From assembly GCA_027483385.1 (NCBI GenBank), contig JAIXUT010000136.1, positions 1 through 35,942 of the forward strand: a stretch of 35,942 nt of DNA. Direction: 5' to 3'. Of the stretch, positions 9,024-19,105 are shown piece by piece. The notes below the pieces were generated by a model. It searched no databases and was not told where the DNA came from. It saw only the letters and a program-made list of their open reading frames with translations. Each line of letters starts with the position of its first letter. Position 1 is the first letter of the stretch. A program made the translations under genes and the position numbers. Source of the stretch: Alphaproteobacteria bacterium. GTDB lineage: Bacteria > Pseudomonadota > Alphaproteobacteria > UBA2136 > UBA6156.

Positions 9024-9564
9024 AAACCGTCGTAATATCTTTTTCCTTAATCACCAGCAACTCATCGACCTGCTTCACGAAGCTTTCAATTTCCTTTTCC
9101 ACTTCCGCACTTGCGCGCTTGGCGTCGTCTTCGCCCAGGCCTTCATCTTTTTCGGCCTTTTTAATTGCGTCCATGCCGTCGCGGCGGATGTTACGGATGG
9201 CGATACGGCTTTCCTCGGCGCTTTTCCGGGCCAGTTTCACCAATTCCTGGCGGCGTTGCTCGTTCAGTTCGGGCAGCGGCACGCGCACCAGCTGGCCGTC
9301 GGCAGCGGGGTTCAGGCCCAGGCCCGCATCCCGAATTGCCTTTTCCACCGCCGAAACCATGCCTTTATCCCATACGTTCACCGTCAGCAGTCGGGCTTCG
9401 GCGGCCGTGACCGTGCCGACTTGGTTGATGGGCATCTTGGCGCCATAAGCCTCCACTTCCACGTTATCGAGCAACGCGGGGCTGGCGCGGCCCGTGCGCA
9501 GCCCCGCAAATTCGTGCTTCAGCGCGGTGATTGCGCCGTTCAAGCGTTGGGTGAGGTCAGACAT
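9022..9564 (-). CDS. frr: Ribosome recycling factor
   Basis: MSDLTQRLNGAITALKHEFAGLRTGRASPALLDNVEVEAYG, ...RVPLPELNEQRRQELVKLARKSAEESRIAIRNIRRDG. Confidence 0.96.
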   Translation of the reverse strand: MSDLTQRLNGAITALKHEFAGLRTGRASPALLDNVEVEAYGAKMPINQVGTVTAAEARLLTVNVWDKGMVSAVEKAIRDAGLGLNPAADGQLVRVPLPELNEQRRQELVKLARKSAEESRIAIRNIRRDGMDAIKKAEKDEGLGEDDAKRASAEVEKEIESFVKQVDELLVIKEKDITTV

Positions 9565-9646
9565 GTAAGTTCCCTTTATAAAGTGGCCGCACCATGCGCA
9601 GAGGTGCGGCTGGCGTCAAGCCCCAAGGTGGGGTAAGCTTGGGCAC

Positions 9647-11539
9647 ATGCAACGCCGCCGTGCCACTTCTTCAGTTCGTAACCGTGGCCCCCTTGCCAAA
9701 CATCCTCGCGGTAAAACAGGCACCGCTTCCAAAGTCGCCAATCGTTACCAACCACCCACCGCCCCGCCAACCTTGGTGGCCGAAGTGGTGAACCTGGGCG
9801 CCCACCTGCGGGGCCGCGTGCTGCACCGCGAACTGGCGAGCCTGGAATGGCGCCTGCAGCTGCCCGCAGGGCTGGATGTGGCGGCAGGGCAATTTGTGCA
9901 CGGCACCGCCCACCCCACCGAACGCGGCGTATTGGTGGTGCAAAGCCTCGTCCCCGCCACCATGGCCGCCACTGCCGCCGCAGTTGCCAACCACGCCTTG
10001 CCTGAAGGCTTTAGTACGGCCGAACTTAAGGCGGCAGAAAAGTTTCCTGCCTACCATTTTTCCAAACATGAAGCCCGCGAAGATTGGCGCGACCTGCCGT
10101 TCATCACTATCGACGGCGAAGATGCCCGCGATTTTGACGACGCCGTGTGGGCCAGCCCCACGAATGACGGCCACCACGTGCGCGTGGCGATTGCCGATGT
10201 GGCCTATTACATTGCTCCAGGTAGCGTGCTCGATGCTGCCGCGCGGGAACGTGGCAATAGCACCTACTTCCCCAACCGCGTGCTGCCGATGCTGCCCGAG
10301 CGCCTGAGCAACGACCTTTGCAGCCTTAACCCTACCACCGACAAACCCGTGCTGGCCGCCGAGCTGTGGTTAGACACGGCTGGCAACCTGAAGTCGTACC
10401 GCATCTGTCGCGCAATCATTCACTCCGTGCGCCGCTGCACCTATACCGAAATTGAGGCGCAGCTAAACGCCCTTGAGCCCCAGCGAAACCCAGTTTTAAG
10501 CCCCTTGCCCGCCGCCTTGTACCAGCCCGTGCAACACCTCCATGCTGCCTACCGAAGCCTGCTGCAGCAGCGCGATGAACGTGGCGCAATCAGCCTTGAA
10601 ATTCCTGAGCTAAAACTTGAATTAGATGACAAAGGCATGGTGACGGGTGCCGCCCCGCGGCCGCGGTTGGTGGCCCACCAAATTATTGAAGAGCTGATGA
10701 TTGCCGCGAACGTGGCTGCCGCCACGGCCCTGAGTACCGGCTGCGCCGATACCCGCCCCAAGGTGGCCCGCACCCACCAGGCGGCAGCGGGCATGTATCG
10801 CGTCCATGCGCCGCCCAGCAAGGAAAAGCTGGAAACCCTGCGCAGTGTGCTTACGCCCTTGGGCTTTACCGCACCGCCGCCGAATGCGCGGCCTGCGGCG
10901 TGGTCGGCACTGGCCCAGCGGGTGCAAACCCACCCCGCCGCACCCACGCTGCAACGGGCACTGCTGCAAGCCCAGATGCAGGCGCAGTACCGCACCGAAA
11001 ACATCGGCCACTTTGGCCTGGCCTTGCCGCTTTACACCCATTTTACCAGCCCAATTCGGCGCTACGCCGATTTATTGGTGCACCGCGCGCTGCTGGCCAT
11101 GATTGCCCACGAACCCCTTGAAAATCCGCACCTGGAAGCCACCTGTACGGCTATTAATTTATGCGAACGCCGCAGCCAGCAGGCCGAATGGGAAGCCCGT
11201 GACCGCATGTTGGCGGGGTTTTTGGCTACGCAGGTGGGGCAGCAGTTTACCGCTATTGTGACCAACGTGGCGCCGTTTGGCTGTTTTTTAAGCCTCGGCG
11301 CCACGGGGGCCGAAGCGCTGCTGCCCAAATGGAAATTGGCCGACTACGCCTACGTGGGAGGGCAAAACGCCTTCCGTAAACTGCGCGGCGGCAAAGGGCT
11401 GCTGCGGGTGGGTAGCCGCCTGCAGGTAAAACTGATTCAGGCCGACTTCGCGGCGGGGCGGCTGACTGTTGGCCTGCCTGGTGAAGAGGAATTCACCCCA
11501 GCATTCGCAGGCTTGACAGCGCGGCCAAAACGGCGCTAA
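9647..11539 (+). CDS. rnr: RNase II/RNase R family exoribonuclease (N-terminally short)
   Basis: RNB domain TIDGEDARDFDDAVWA, VAIADVAYYI, NSTYFPNRVLPMLPERLSNDLCSLNP, HFTSPIRRYADLLVHRAL; C-terminal S1 domain. Confidence 0.92.
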   Translation: MQRRRATSSVRNRGPLAKHPRGKTGTASKVANRYQPPTAPPTLVAEVVNLGAHLRGRVLHRELASLEWRLQLPAGLDVAAGQFVHGTAHPTERGVLVVQSLVPATMAATAAAVANHALPEGFSTAELKAAEKFPAYHFSKHEAREDWRDLPFITIDGEDARDFDDAVWASPTNDGHHVRVAIADVAYYIAPGSVLDAAARERGNSTYFPNRVLPMLPERLSNDLCSLNPTTDKPVLAAELWLDTAGNLKSYRICRAIIHSVRRCTYTEIEAQLNALEPQRNPVLSPLPAALYQPVQHLHAAYRSLLQQRDERGAISLEIPELKLELDDKGMVTGAAPRPRLVAHQIIEELMIAANVAAATALSTGCADTRPKVARTHQAAAGMYRVHAPPSKEKLETLRSVLTPLGFTAPPPNARPAAWSALAQRVQTHPAAPTLQRALLQAQMQAQYRTENIGHFGLALPLYTHFTSPIRRYADLLVHRALLAMIAHEPLENPHLEATCTAINLCERRSQQAEWEARDRMLAGFLATQVGQQFTAIVTNVAPFGCFLSLGATGAEALLPKWKLADYAYVGGQNAFRKLRGGKGLLRVGSRLQVKLIQADFAAGRLTVGLPGEEEFTPAFAGLTARPKRR

Positions 11540-11553
11540 TAAACCATATAAAT

Positions 11554-11577
11554 GTATCCCCCACGGGATACTTTTTT
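11554..11577 (+). terminator. Rho-independent terminator after rnr
   Basis: gtatccc (11554-11560) ccac gggatac (11565-11571) followed by tttttt. Confidence 0.8.
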
Positions 11578-11607
11578 ATGCCCACCAACAGGCTGAAGGA
11601 GCCCGCA

Positions 11608-11847
11608 ATGGCCGACCAAATAACGCAAAATAATAAACAAAACCAAGGTGTAACCTTACAGGGCGCGATGAAATTTCTCCGCGAAGTACGCGGCGAACTG
11701 AACCGCGTTACCTGGCCGAGCGTGGCCGACACCCGTCGCATGACACTCATGGTCTTTGTGCTGGTCACCATCATTGCGCTGTTTTTGCTGGCCGTGGATT
11801 TGCTGATTGGCGCGGGGTTAAGCGCGCTGTTGGGCCTTAATTTATAA
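11608..11847 (+). CDS. secE: Preprotein translocase subunit SecE
   Basis: MKFLREVRGELNRVTWPSVADTRRMTLMVFVLVTIIALFLLAVD signature; ATG 11608 preceded by AGGAG; followed by nusG. Confidence 0.93.
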   Translation: MADQITQNNKQNQGVTLQGAMKFLREVRGELNRVTWPSVADTRRMTLMVFVLVTIIALFLLAVDLLIGAGLSALLGLNL

Positions 11848-11870
11848 TTTTAACAACGGAGCCTTATATC

Positions 11871-12665
11871 ATGGCCAAGACCAAAGCCGAAAAAGCCACC
11901 GCCAAGCGCCTGAAGGCGCCTGCCACCAAAAGTGCTGCCAAAGCTGCTCCTAAAAGCGGCAAGAATAAAGCCGTTACTGCTGCAAAACCTGCTGCCAAGC
12001 CTACCGCCGCACGTAAACCCTTGGCCGTCAAAAAAACCGCCAAGGCCACCAAGCGCCCCAGCACCGGCAAGGCTGCCCCCAAAGGCAAGCAGGCCGAAAC
12101 CCGGATTTTATGGCAGCCCCGTGAAGTGGTAGGCGCCAAATGGTATGTGGCACAAACCGCCAGTAACTACGAAAAGCGCGTGCAAACGCTCATTCGTGAA
12201 GCCGTGCTGCTGCAAGCCATGCAGCCCTTTGTGGAAGATGTGGTCATCCCCACCGAGCCCGTGATGGAAGTGAAAAAAGGCATTAAGGTGCAGGTGGATA
12301 AAAAGTTTTTCCCCGGCTACGTGCTCATTAAATGCAACCTGACCGACGCCGTCTGGCACCTCATTCGCTACACCGCGCACGTGTCGGGCTTTCTGGGCAG
12401 CGAACGCGGCAAAAAACCCTACCCGATTAGCGAAGCCGAAGCGCAAAGAATTCTTAACGTCATGGCCCACGGGGCGGAGAAGCCTAAAAATCTGGTGGCG
12501 TTCGAAGTGGGCGAAGCGGTACGCGTGAAGGAAGGCCCGTTTGCCAACTTCAGCGGTGCCGTGGAAGCAATTGATGACGAAAAAGAACGCCTCACGGTTT
12601 CTGTTTCCATCTTTGGCCGCAGCACACCGATTGAGCTGGACTATGGGCAGGTGGAGAAGGCTTAG
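11871..12665 (+). CDS. nusG: Transcription termination/antitermination protein NusG with long Lys/Ala/Pro-rich N-terminal extension
   Basis: KWYVAQTASNYEKRV, FFPGYVLIKCNLTDAVWHLIR, GFLGS, GEAVRVKEGPFANFSGAVEAIDDEKERLTVSVSIFGRSTPIELDYGQVEK (KOW); the first ~80 residues are AKTKAEKATAKRLKAPATKSAAKAAPKSG.... Confidence 0.95.
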   Translation: MAKTKAEKATAKRLKAPATKSAAKAAPKSGKNKAVTAAKPAAKPTAARKPLAVKKTAKATKRPSTGKAAPKGKQAETRILWQPREVVGAKWYVAQTASNYEKRVQTLIREAVLLQAMQPFVEDVVIPTEPVMEVKKGIKVQVDKKFFPGYVLIKCNLTDAVWHLIRYTAHVSGFLGSERGKKPYPISEAEAQRILNVMAHGAEKPKNLVAFEVGEAVRVKEGPFANFSGAVEAIDDEKERLTVSVSIFGRSTPIELDYGQVEKA

Positions 12666-12680
12666 TTAATAGATCGATCA

Positions 12681-12703
12681 AAACGGGCTCGGGCCCGTTT
12701 TTT
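12681..12703 (+). terminator. Rho-independent terminator after nusG
   Basis: aaacgggc (12681-12688) tcgg gcccgttt (12693-12700) followed by ttt. Confidence 0.82.
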
Positions 12704-12773
12704 ATTGTTATGTTTATAATAATCCATTATAAATTGGATACCTAATTCTGCCTTTTCTCTTGGAGGACGTTAA

Positions 12774-13112
12774 ATGCACTTCAGCTTCAAAACACTCTGC
12801 CCGCATTGCAAGCATGAATCTGAGGAGAGCGGATCTTGGAATCCACCTCTCTCAATGCAAGTCAAGCGTTGCGAAAAATGCAAAGAAGTCTTTGCATCTC
12901 GGCCAAATAGCTACGGTGACAGCAATATGGGGACACAAATATGCTTCAGATCTACGCCCGAAAACCCCTCTAAAGAAGTTTCTCCTGAGCTTATGGAGAA
13001 ATTGCTGCAACACGAAGCCGAAGAGCGTAGCCAGGAAAAAACAAAAGTTTCAGCTAAACCTGGCGAACAGCTATATGTCTGGCGTGATGGGGTTTATGTT
13101 CCTGTCGCCTGA
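12774..13112 (+). CDS. Small hypothetical zinc-ribbon-like protein
   Basis: GGAGG 12762-12766 upstream of ATG; two CxxC knuckles (LCPHCKHE ... RCEKCKE); AT-richer than neighbours; own downstream hairpin. Confidence 0.65.
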   Translation: MHFSFKTLCPHCKHESEESGSWNPPLSMQVKRCEKCKEVFASRPNSYGDSNMGTQICFRSTPENPSKEVSPELMEKLLQHEAEERSQEKTKVSAKPGEQLYVWRDGVYVPVA

Positions 13113-13133
13113 AATCGGCAAAAAATCTAAGGG

Positions 13134-13160
13134 AAGGCAGCTTTGTAAGGCTGCCTTTTC
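13134..13160 (+). terminator. Probable terminator after the zinc-ribbon-like ORF
   Basis: aaggcagc (13134-13141) tttgtaag gctgcctt (13150-13157) followed by a T-rich stretch. Confidence 0.65.
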
Positions 13161-13199
13161 TGTTGTTTAAGGTAGGTTTTTTATGTTAACGATATTGTT

Positions 13200-14681
13200 A
13201 TGCATACCCCCGTCCGCGTCCGCATCGCGCCTTCCCCCACGGGCGAGCCCCATATTGGCACCGCCTACACCGCACTGGTGAACGAAGCCTTTGCCAAACA
13301 GTATGGCGGCACCTTTGTGGTGCGCGTGGAAGATACTGACCAAGTGCGCAGCACGAAAGAAAGCGAAGACGCGATTTTTTCTAGCCTGAAATGGCTGGGC
13401 TTTGAGTGGCAAGAAGGCCCCGATATCGGCGGCCCCTACGGCCCCTACCGCCAGACCGAACGCCGCGAGATTTATAAAAAGTATGTGAATGACTTGCTGG
13501 AAAAAGGCCACGCGTTTGTGTGCTTTTGCACCCCCGAGCGCCTCGATACCATGCGGGCTATCCAGAAAAAGCTTGGTAAAAGCCCCAAATACGATGGCCA
13601 GTGCCTGAATTTAAGCAAAGAGGAAGTGGCGCAACGCATTGCTGCTGGCGAACCCCACGTGGTGCGGATGAAAGTGCCCACCGAGGGCGTGTGTACCTTC
13701 CACGATCACGTCTTTGGCGAGATTTCAATTCCCTACGCCGATGTGGATATGCAAGTGATTATGAAGGGTGACGGCCTGCCCACCTACCACCTGGCCGTGG
13801 TTGTGGATGACCATTTGATGAAAATTACGCACGTGATTCGCGGCGAGGAATGGCTTTCCTCCGTGCCCAAGCACATTTTATTGCATCAGTATTTTGGCTT
13901 TGCGGTGCCTGAATTCATGCACCTCCCCGTGCTGCGTAACCCCGACAGAACCAAGCTCAGTAAGCGCAAAAACCATACCAGCATTTCCTGGTTTGAACGC
14001 CAAGGCTACCTGCCTGTGGCGGTGCGCAACTTCCTGATGAGCTTCTTTGTGCAGGCCGCCGAAGGCGAGGAAGAAATGCTCACCAACGAAGAATTCTACG
14101 CCAAGTTTAAGCCCGAAAATATCAACCGCGCGGGCGCGGTGTTCGATTTGCAAAAGCTGGATTGGTTCAATGGCCGCTGGCTGCGCGAGCGCACCAGCGA
14201 TGCCGATTTTTTGCAGCAGGTGCAAGCTTGGGCCACCCAGCGCGGCACACTGAAACAGGCACTTTTATTGGCCAAAACGCGCATTGGCAAGTTTGCCGAC
14301 CTCCCCAGCCTGGTTGGCCCGCTGTTAAGTGGTAGCTTCACCCCCACTGCCGAGCAATTTGCGGGGCTGAAAACCACCCCCGCACAAACCGCCGCAATTT
14401 TAGCCGCCGCCTTGGAAATTGCCGAAAAATCGCCGCAGTTTACCGCCGAAGTGTTGTGGGAAAAACTGAAGGCGCTGGAAGAACCGCTGGGGGTAAAAGC
14501 CCGCCTGATTACCGCGCCGCTGTTCATCGCCATCGGTGGCAAAGCCCAAGGCCTACCGTTAACAGAAAGCATGGCCGTGCTCGGGCGCGCCCTGTGCCGC
14601 GACCGCTTGCGGGCGGCGTTGAATGTGTTTGCCGAAGCGAAGCCAGAGCAGGAGCCTGGGACCGATGACAAGCATCTTTAG
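13200..14681 (+). CDS. gltX: Glutamyl-tRNA synthetase
   Basis: VRVRIAPSPTGEPHIGTAYTALVN, LSKRKNHTSI (KMSKS-like), class I GlxRS fold. Confidence 0.95.
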   Translation: MHTPVRVRIAPSPTGEPHIGTAYTALVNEAFAKQYGGTFVVRVEDTDQVRSTKESEDAIFSSLKWLGFEWQEGPDIGGPYGPYRQTERREIYKKYVNDLLEKGHAFVCFCTPERLDTMRAIQKKLGKSPKYDGQCLNLSKEEVAQRIAAGEPHVVRMKVPTEGVCTFHDHVFGEISIPYADVDMQVIMKGDGLPTYHLAVVVDDHLMKITHVIRGEEWLSSVPKHILLHQYFGFAVPEFMHLPVLRNPDRTKLSKRKNHTSISWFERQGYLPVAVRNFLMSFFVQAAEGEEEMLTNEEFYAKFKPENINRAGAVFDLQKLDWFNGRWLRERTSDADFLQQVQAWATQRGTLKQALLLAKTRIGKFADLPSLVGPLLSGSFTPTAEQFAGLKTTPAQTAAILAAALEIAEKSPQFTAEVLWEKLKALEEPLGVKARLITAPLFIAIGGKAQGLPLTESMAVLGRALCRDRLRAALNVFAEAKPEQEPGTDDKHL

Positions 14682-15150
14682 TTTTCGTGTCGCCACACAA
14701 AACGATGTTAAGGCTTTAATCGATTTAAGCGTTGAAGCGTTTGGGGAAGGAACGCGTGAAATTGCGGAAGAAGAGTTTTTAACAATTGGCAAGGATGTCC
14801 GCTGCCCCTTGCATATGTTGGTTGCAACTGCTGAGGGGCGTATCGTAGGGATGGCCAGCTTATGCGAAAGCTATATTTACATCGATACATTTTGCATTGC
14901 TTGGGTGGCTGTTGCCAAGGAGTATCAAGGCAAGGGTATTGGCACCAAACTGATTCGTGAATGTATGGAATATGCAAAAACCCTTACCAAGCGCCAACAT
15001 GGTTGTGTCATGTTAGTTTCTGCGGATAAAAATTTAACTTATTACGCGCAATTCGGTTTTAAGGGCCAAACGAAAATTCATCCATACATCAATGAAGATA
15101 GTGATAATACCATTTTAACTCACGTTTTTCAGAAATCTTTCCATGCTTAA
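14665..15150 (+). CDS. GNAT family N-acetyltransferase
   Basis: FRVATQNDVKALIDLSVEAFGEG..., AWVAVAKEYQGKGIGTKLIRECMEYAK (acetyl-CoA binding motif A), YYAQFGFK. Confidence 0.85.
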   Translation: MTSIFSFRVATQNDVKALIDLSVEAFGEGTREIAEEEFLTIGKDVRCPLHMLVATAEGRIVGMASLCESYIYIDTFCIAWVAVAKEYQGKGIGTKLIRECMEYAKTLTKRQHGCVMLVSADKNLTYYAQFGFKGQTKIHPYINEDSDNTILTHVFQKSFHA

Positions 15151-16327
15151 CCTCACCAATACCCTCACCCGCAAAAAGGAACTTTTTACACCACGCGACC
15201 CAAGCCGCGTGACCATGTACGTGTGCGGCATTACGCCCCAAGAAGCCCCGCACCTCGGCCATGGGCGCGGCTATGTGGTGACGGATATTCTCTTCCGCCT
15301 GCTGCGCCACACCTATGGTGAAAATAGTGTGGTGTACGTGCGCAACTACACCGATGTGGATGATAAAATTATCGAAAAGGCTGTGCAGATTGGTACCACG
15401 CCCGAAGCTGTCGCGAACGACAACATTGCCATCTTTCAGCAATGCATGAACGACTTGAATATTTTAACTCCTACCCACGAGCCGCGCATCACCACCTCGA
15501 TGCCCGAAATTATTGCCTTCGTGCAAACGCTGTTGGATAAAAAAATTGCCTACACCACCCCCGAAGGCGACGTGTACTACGACCTGCAAAAACTCCCCGC
15601 CTGCGGCTGCGGCTACCACTACGGGCAACTTTCTAGCAAAAAGCCCGAAGACCTCATCATGGGCAGCCGGGTGGAGCCCAACCTAAGCAAGCGCAACGCG
15701 GGGGATTTTGCGCTGTGGAAAGCCGCCAAGCCCGACGAAATTTCATGGGCGACGCCTTGGGGCCGTGGCCGCCCGGGCTGGCATATTGAATGCAGCGCCA
15801 TGAGCCTGGCCACCATTGGCCCGCAGATGGATATCCACGGCGGCGGCGAAGACCTGCAATTCCCCCATCACGAAAACGAGCTGGCACAAAACATCGGCGC
15901 GTTCAGCGAGCTTTATACCGATGCGGAAAATGGCTTCGCCAAGCTGTGGTTCCATTGGGCCTTCATTACGGTGAATGGCACCAAGATGAGCAAGAGCCTG
16001 GGCAATTTTACCTACCTCGACCACGCCATTGCCGCGCACGGCGCCGCCGCCATTCGCTATTGGTTGCTGCAAACCCATTACCGCAAGCCCGTGGATTATT
16101 CCGAAGACGCACTTAAGGCGGCCGCCAAGCCTGCCAAACGGCTGATGGCGGCGCTGAAAGAACCTGCTGCAGGCGCCCCTGCACCCGCGTTTCAGGAAAA
16201 ATTCCTCAGTATGCTGAACGATGACCTGAACACTGCCAAAGCGCTGGCCGCGCTGAACACAGCACTCTCCGCCAACGAACTGGCCAACGTGCAGTGGGGG
16301 GCCAAGCTGCTCGGCTTCAAGGCCTAA
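15143..16327 (+). CDS. cysS: Cysteinyl-tRNA synthetase (C-terminally short)
   Basis: MYVCGITPQEAPHLGHGRGYVVTDILFRLLRH, YVRNYTDVDDKII, GWHIECSAM, DIHGGGEDLQFPHHENELAQN, GTKMSKSLGNF. Confidence 0.93.
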   Translation: MLNLTNTLTRKKELFTPRDPSRVTMYVCGITPQEAPHLGHGRGYVVTDILFRLLRHTYGENSVVYVRNYTDVDDKIIEKAVQIGTTPEAVANDNIAIFQQCMNDLNILTPTHEPRITTSMPEIIAFVQTLLDKKIAYTTPEGDVYYDLQKLPACGCGYHYGQLSSKKPEDLIMGSRVEPNLSKRNAGDFALWKAAKPDEISWATPWGRGRPGWHIECSAMSLATIGPQMDIHGGGEDLQFPHHENELAQNIGAFSELYTDAENGFAKLWFHWAFITVNGTKMSKSLGNFTYLDHAIAAHGAAAIRYWLLQTHYRKPVDYSEDALKAAAKPAKRLMAALKEPAAGAPAPAFQEKFLSMLNDDLNTAKALAALNTALSANELANVQWGAKLLGFKA

Positions 16328-16330
16328 GCA

Positions 16331-16729
16331 ATGACGTTTGCCGAAGCCCTCGAAACCCTGCAGTTGCTCCCCGATTGGGAGAGCCGCTATGGTTTTTTAA
16401 TCGAGCTGGCCAAGGTTCTGCCGCCGTTTCCTGAAGCTGCCAAAAACGAGGCCAATTTTGTGAAGGGCTGTACCGCGCAAGTGTGGATGACAGGGGAGTT
16501 TACCGAAGAAAAATTGCAGCTTAAGCTCGCCAGCGACGCGTTGATTGTGCAAGGCCTCCTCGCCCTGCTGTGGCTTGCGTTCAATGGCAAGTCCCGCGCC
16601 GAGATTACAGCGATTCACCTCCCCGAACTGCTGGCGCCAACGCACCTGCTCAATCACCTTTCTCCCAACCGCCGCAGCGGCTTTGCGGCCGTGACGTATA
16701 GGATTCAGGAATTAGGAACTAGGAACTAG
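16331..16729 (+). CDS. sufE: SufE family cysteine desulfuration protein
   Basis: LQLLPDWESRYGFLIELAKVLPPFPE, NFVKGCTAQVWMTG (active-site Cys), LSPNRRSGFAAVTYRI. Confidence 0.92.
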   Translation: MTFAEALETLQLLPDWESRYGFLIELAKVLPPFPEAAKNEANFVKGCTAQVWMTGEFTEEKLQLKLASDALIVQGLLALLWLAFNGKSRAEITAIHLPELLAPTHLLNHLSPNRRSGFAAVTYRIQELGTRN

Positions 16730-16806
16730 GATTTTAGGTGATGCAAATTTTTTTACTCGCTTGCTTTCAAGCTTGCCTAGTTCCTAGTTCCTAGCTACCT
16801 AGTTCC
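16708..16806. repeat. Inverted repeat built of short tandem aggaact/agttcct units
   Basis: Left arm ggaattaggaactaggaactagg (16708-16730); right arm cctagttcctagttcctagctacctagttcc (16776-16806). Confidence 0.8.
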
Positions 16807-16808
16807 AT

Positions 16809-18952
<2,144 letters not shown>

Positions 18953-18984
18953 GTTGCAGCGTCATAAATAGTTTTTAGTATTCG

Positions 18985-19091
18985 CTAGGCGGAGTTGATT
19001 TACTTGATTTTTGCCGACCGAGCACCGTAAGCATACTTTTCAGTATGTGCGGAGCGGAGGGCTAGAAAAGCAAGTAAAGCAACCCGTCTAG
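18985..19091. repeat. Long imperfect palindromic element, copy 2 (core 19016-19058)
   Basis: Outer arms ctaggcggagttgatttacttg... / ...caagtaaagcaacccgtctag; core gaccgagcaccgtaagcatacttttcagtatgtgcggagcgga matches copy 1 at 36/43 positions by hand alignment. Confidence 0.85.
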
Positions 19092-19105
19092 TAGAATAAT
19101 GAAAG

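Noticed and set aside
12760-13170. 136-aa alternative-frame ORF overlapping 12774-13112
   Set aside because: The TTG start has no SD, and it overlaps an ORF with a strong GGAGG SD and paired CxxC motifs; 12774 is the better candidate.
16741-16794. 17-aa mini-ORF (MQIFLLACFQACLVPSS) within the sufE-queA repeat, as a leader peptide
   Set aside because: It has no SD and is formed largely by the repeat; it shows no attenuator-like codon run.
16708-16806. Possible CRISPR or microsatellite array
   Set aside because: The units are 7-8 nt, contiguous and arranged as an inverted repeat without spacers; not CRISPR.
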